From: Archegozetes longisetosus
Lineage: Eukaryota > Arthropoda > Arachnida > Sarcoptiformes > Trhypochthoniidae
DNA: 64,000 nt
Assembly (NCBI GenBank): GCA_018873245.2
Contig: JAEMBT020000007.1
Location: forward strand, 12,235,129-12,299,128
Direction of reading: 5' to 3'
This document shows positions 63,873 to 64,000 of this stretch, piece after piece; position 1 is the first letter of the stretch, and each line of letters opens with the position of its first letter. Position numbers and translations under genes: made by a program. The notes beneath the pieces are model-generated. The model was not told the origin of the DNA. It saw only the letters and a program-made list of their open reading frames with translations, and did not search any database.

Positions 63873-64000
63873 TTAAAGCGTTGAGGACCTTTCTTGCTTC
63901 GTTTTATCTTGCTTCAATTTCTTACTGACTCGTTCGATTGTTTTGGTTTCTCTCCACAAATTTTTCTCTTTGAGCGATCGTCTGTTCGATACAATTAGTT
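63873..64000 (-). CDS. Probable 3'-terminal exon of an unidentified gene
   Basis: On the minus strand a frame is open from the window edge to a TAA at 63873 (42 codons). It is locally less AT-rich than the flanks and strongly basic (RRSLKEKNLWRETKTIERVS, then KKLKQDKTKQERSSTL), like a charged helical tail. A minus-strand AATAAA follows about 85 nt later. Too short for a family call. Confidence 0.35.
   Translation of the reverse strand, partial: LIVSNRRSLKEKNLWRETKTIERVSKKLKQDKTKQERSSTL

Noticed and set aside
1..64000. CRISPR array, phage, operon or other bacterial system
   Set aside because: Spliced genes, metazoan domain families and TATA/AATAAA signals show a eukaryotic nuclear locus; no regular direct repeats with unique spacers were seen.

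Overview
The window looks like nuclear DNA of an arthropod, most likely an acariform mite. Base composition is very AT-rich and genes are split by GT-AG introns, many of 60-120 nt. Two genes carry the central block I know from the mite 'DFP2-like' secreted proteins; that is recalled family knowledge, not a search result. There are no operons, no bacterial signals and no CRISPR.

Layout. 19-9559 (+): 3' part of a large type I membrane protein with alternating LDL-receptor A and MAM domains; all 17 visible exons join in phase. 11079-12820 (-): DFP2-like secreted protein 1. 16103-16513 (-): mitochondrial acyl carrier protein with an altered Ser motif. 19450-22812 (+): nine-exon protein with three CX2C-HX5H zinc fingers. 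25574-37196 (+): calmodulin-binding transcription activator (CAMTA) in 14 exons. 37197-45537: gene-poor region rich in fossil transposons, including a transposase N-terminus, a tRNA-like SINE with a telomere-like tail, and a nest of foldback elements. 45538-46842 (-): DEG/ENaC-type channel broken by two frameshifts in homopolymers. 47275-47631 (-): unidentified short coding segment. 49514-51104 (-): DFP2-like protein 2, a paralogue of the first with the same tiny first coding exon and the same TATA box. 56667-57098 (-): small secreted Cys-containing protein. 58687-59061 (+): decayed Ty3/gypsy pol fragment. 60808-63298 (+): KCNQ-type potassium channel with a reduced S4 sensor. 63873-64000 (-): probable terminal exon of a gene running off the window.

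The genes are unrelated neighbours. The one clear link is the DFP2-like pair, which share strand, 12-nt first coding exon, signal peptide, central block and core promoter. I found no convincing multi-gene system of a new kind. The strongest points for follow-up are the paralogous secreted pair, the atypical KCNQ and acyl carrier proteins, the frameshifted channel, and the nested TIR elements with readable target-site duplications.

All exon borders were set by eye from splice consensus and phase, without transcripts. Family names come from recognised motifs, not searches.
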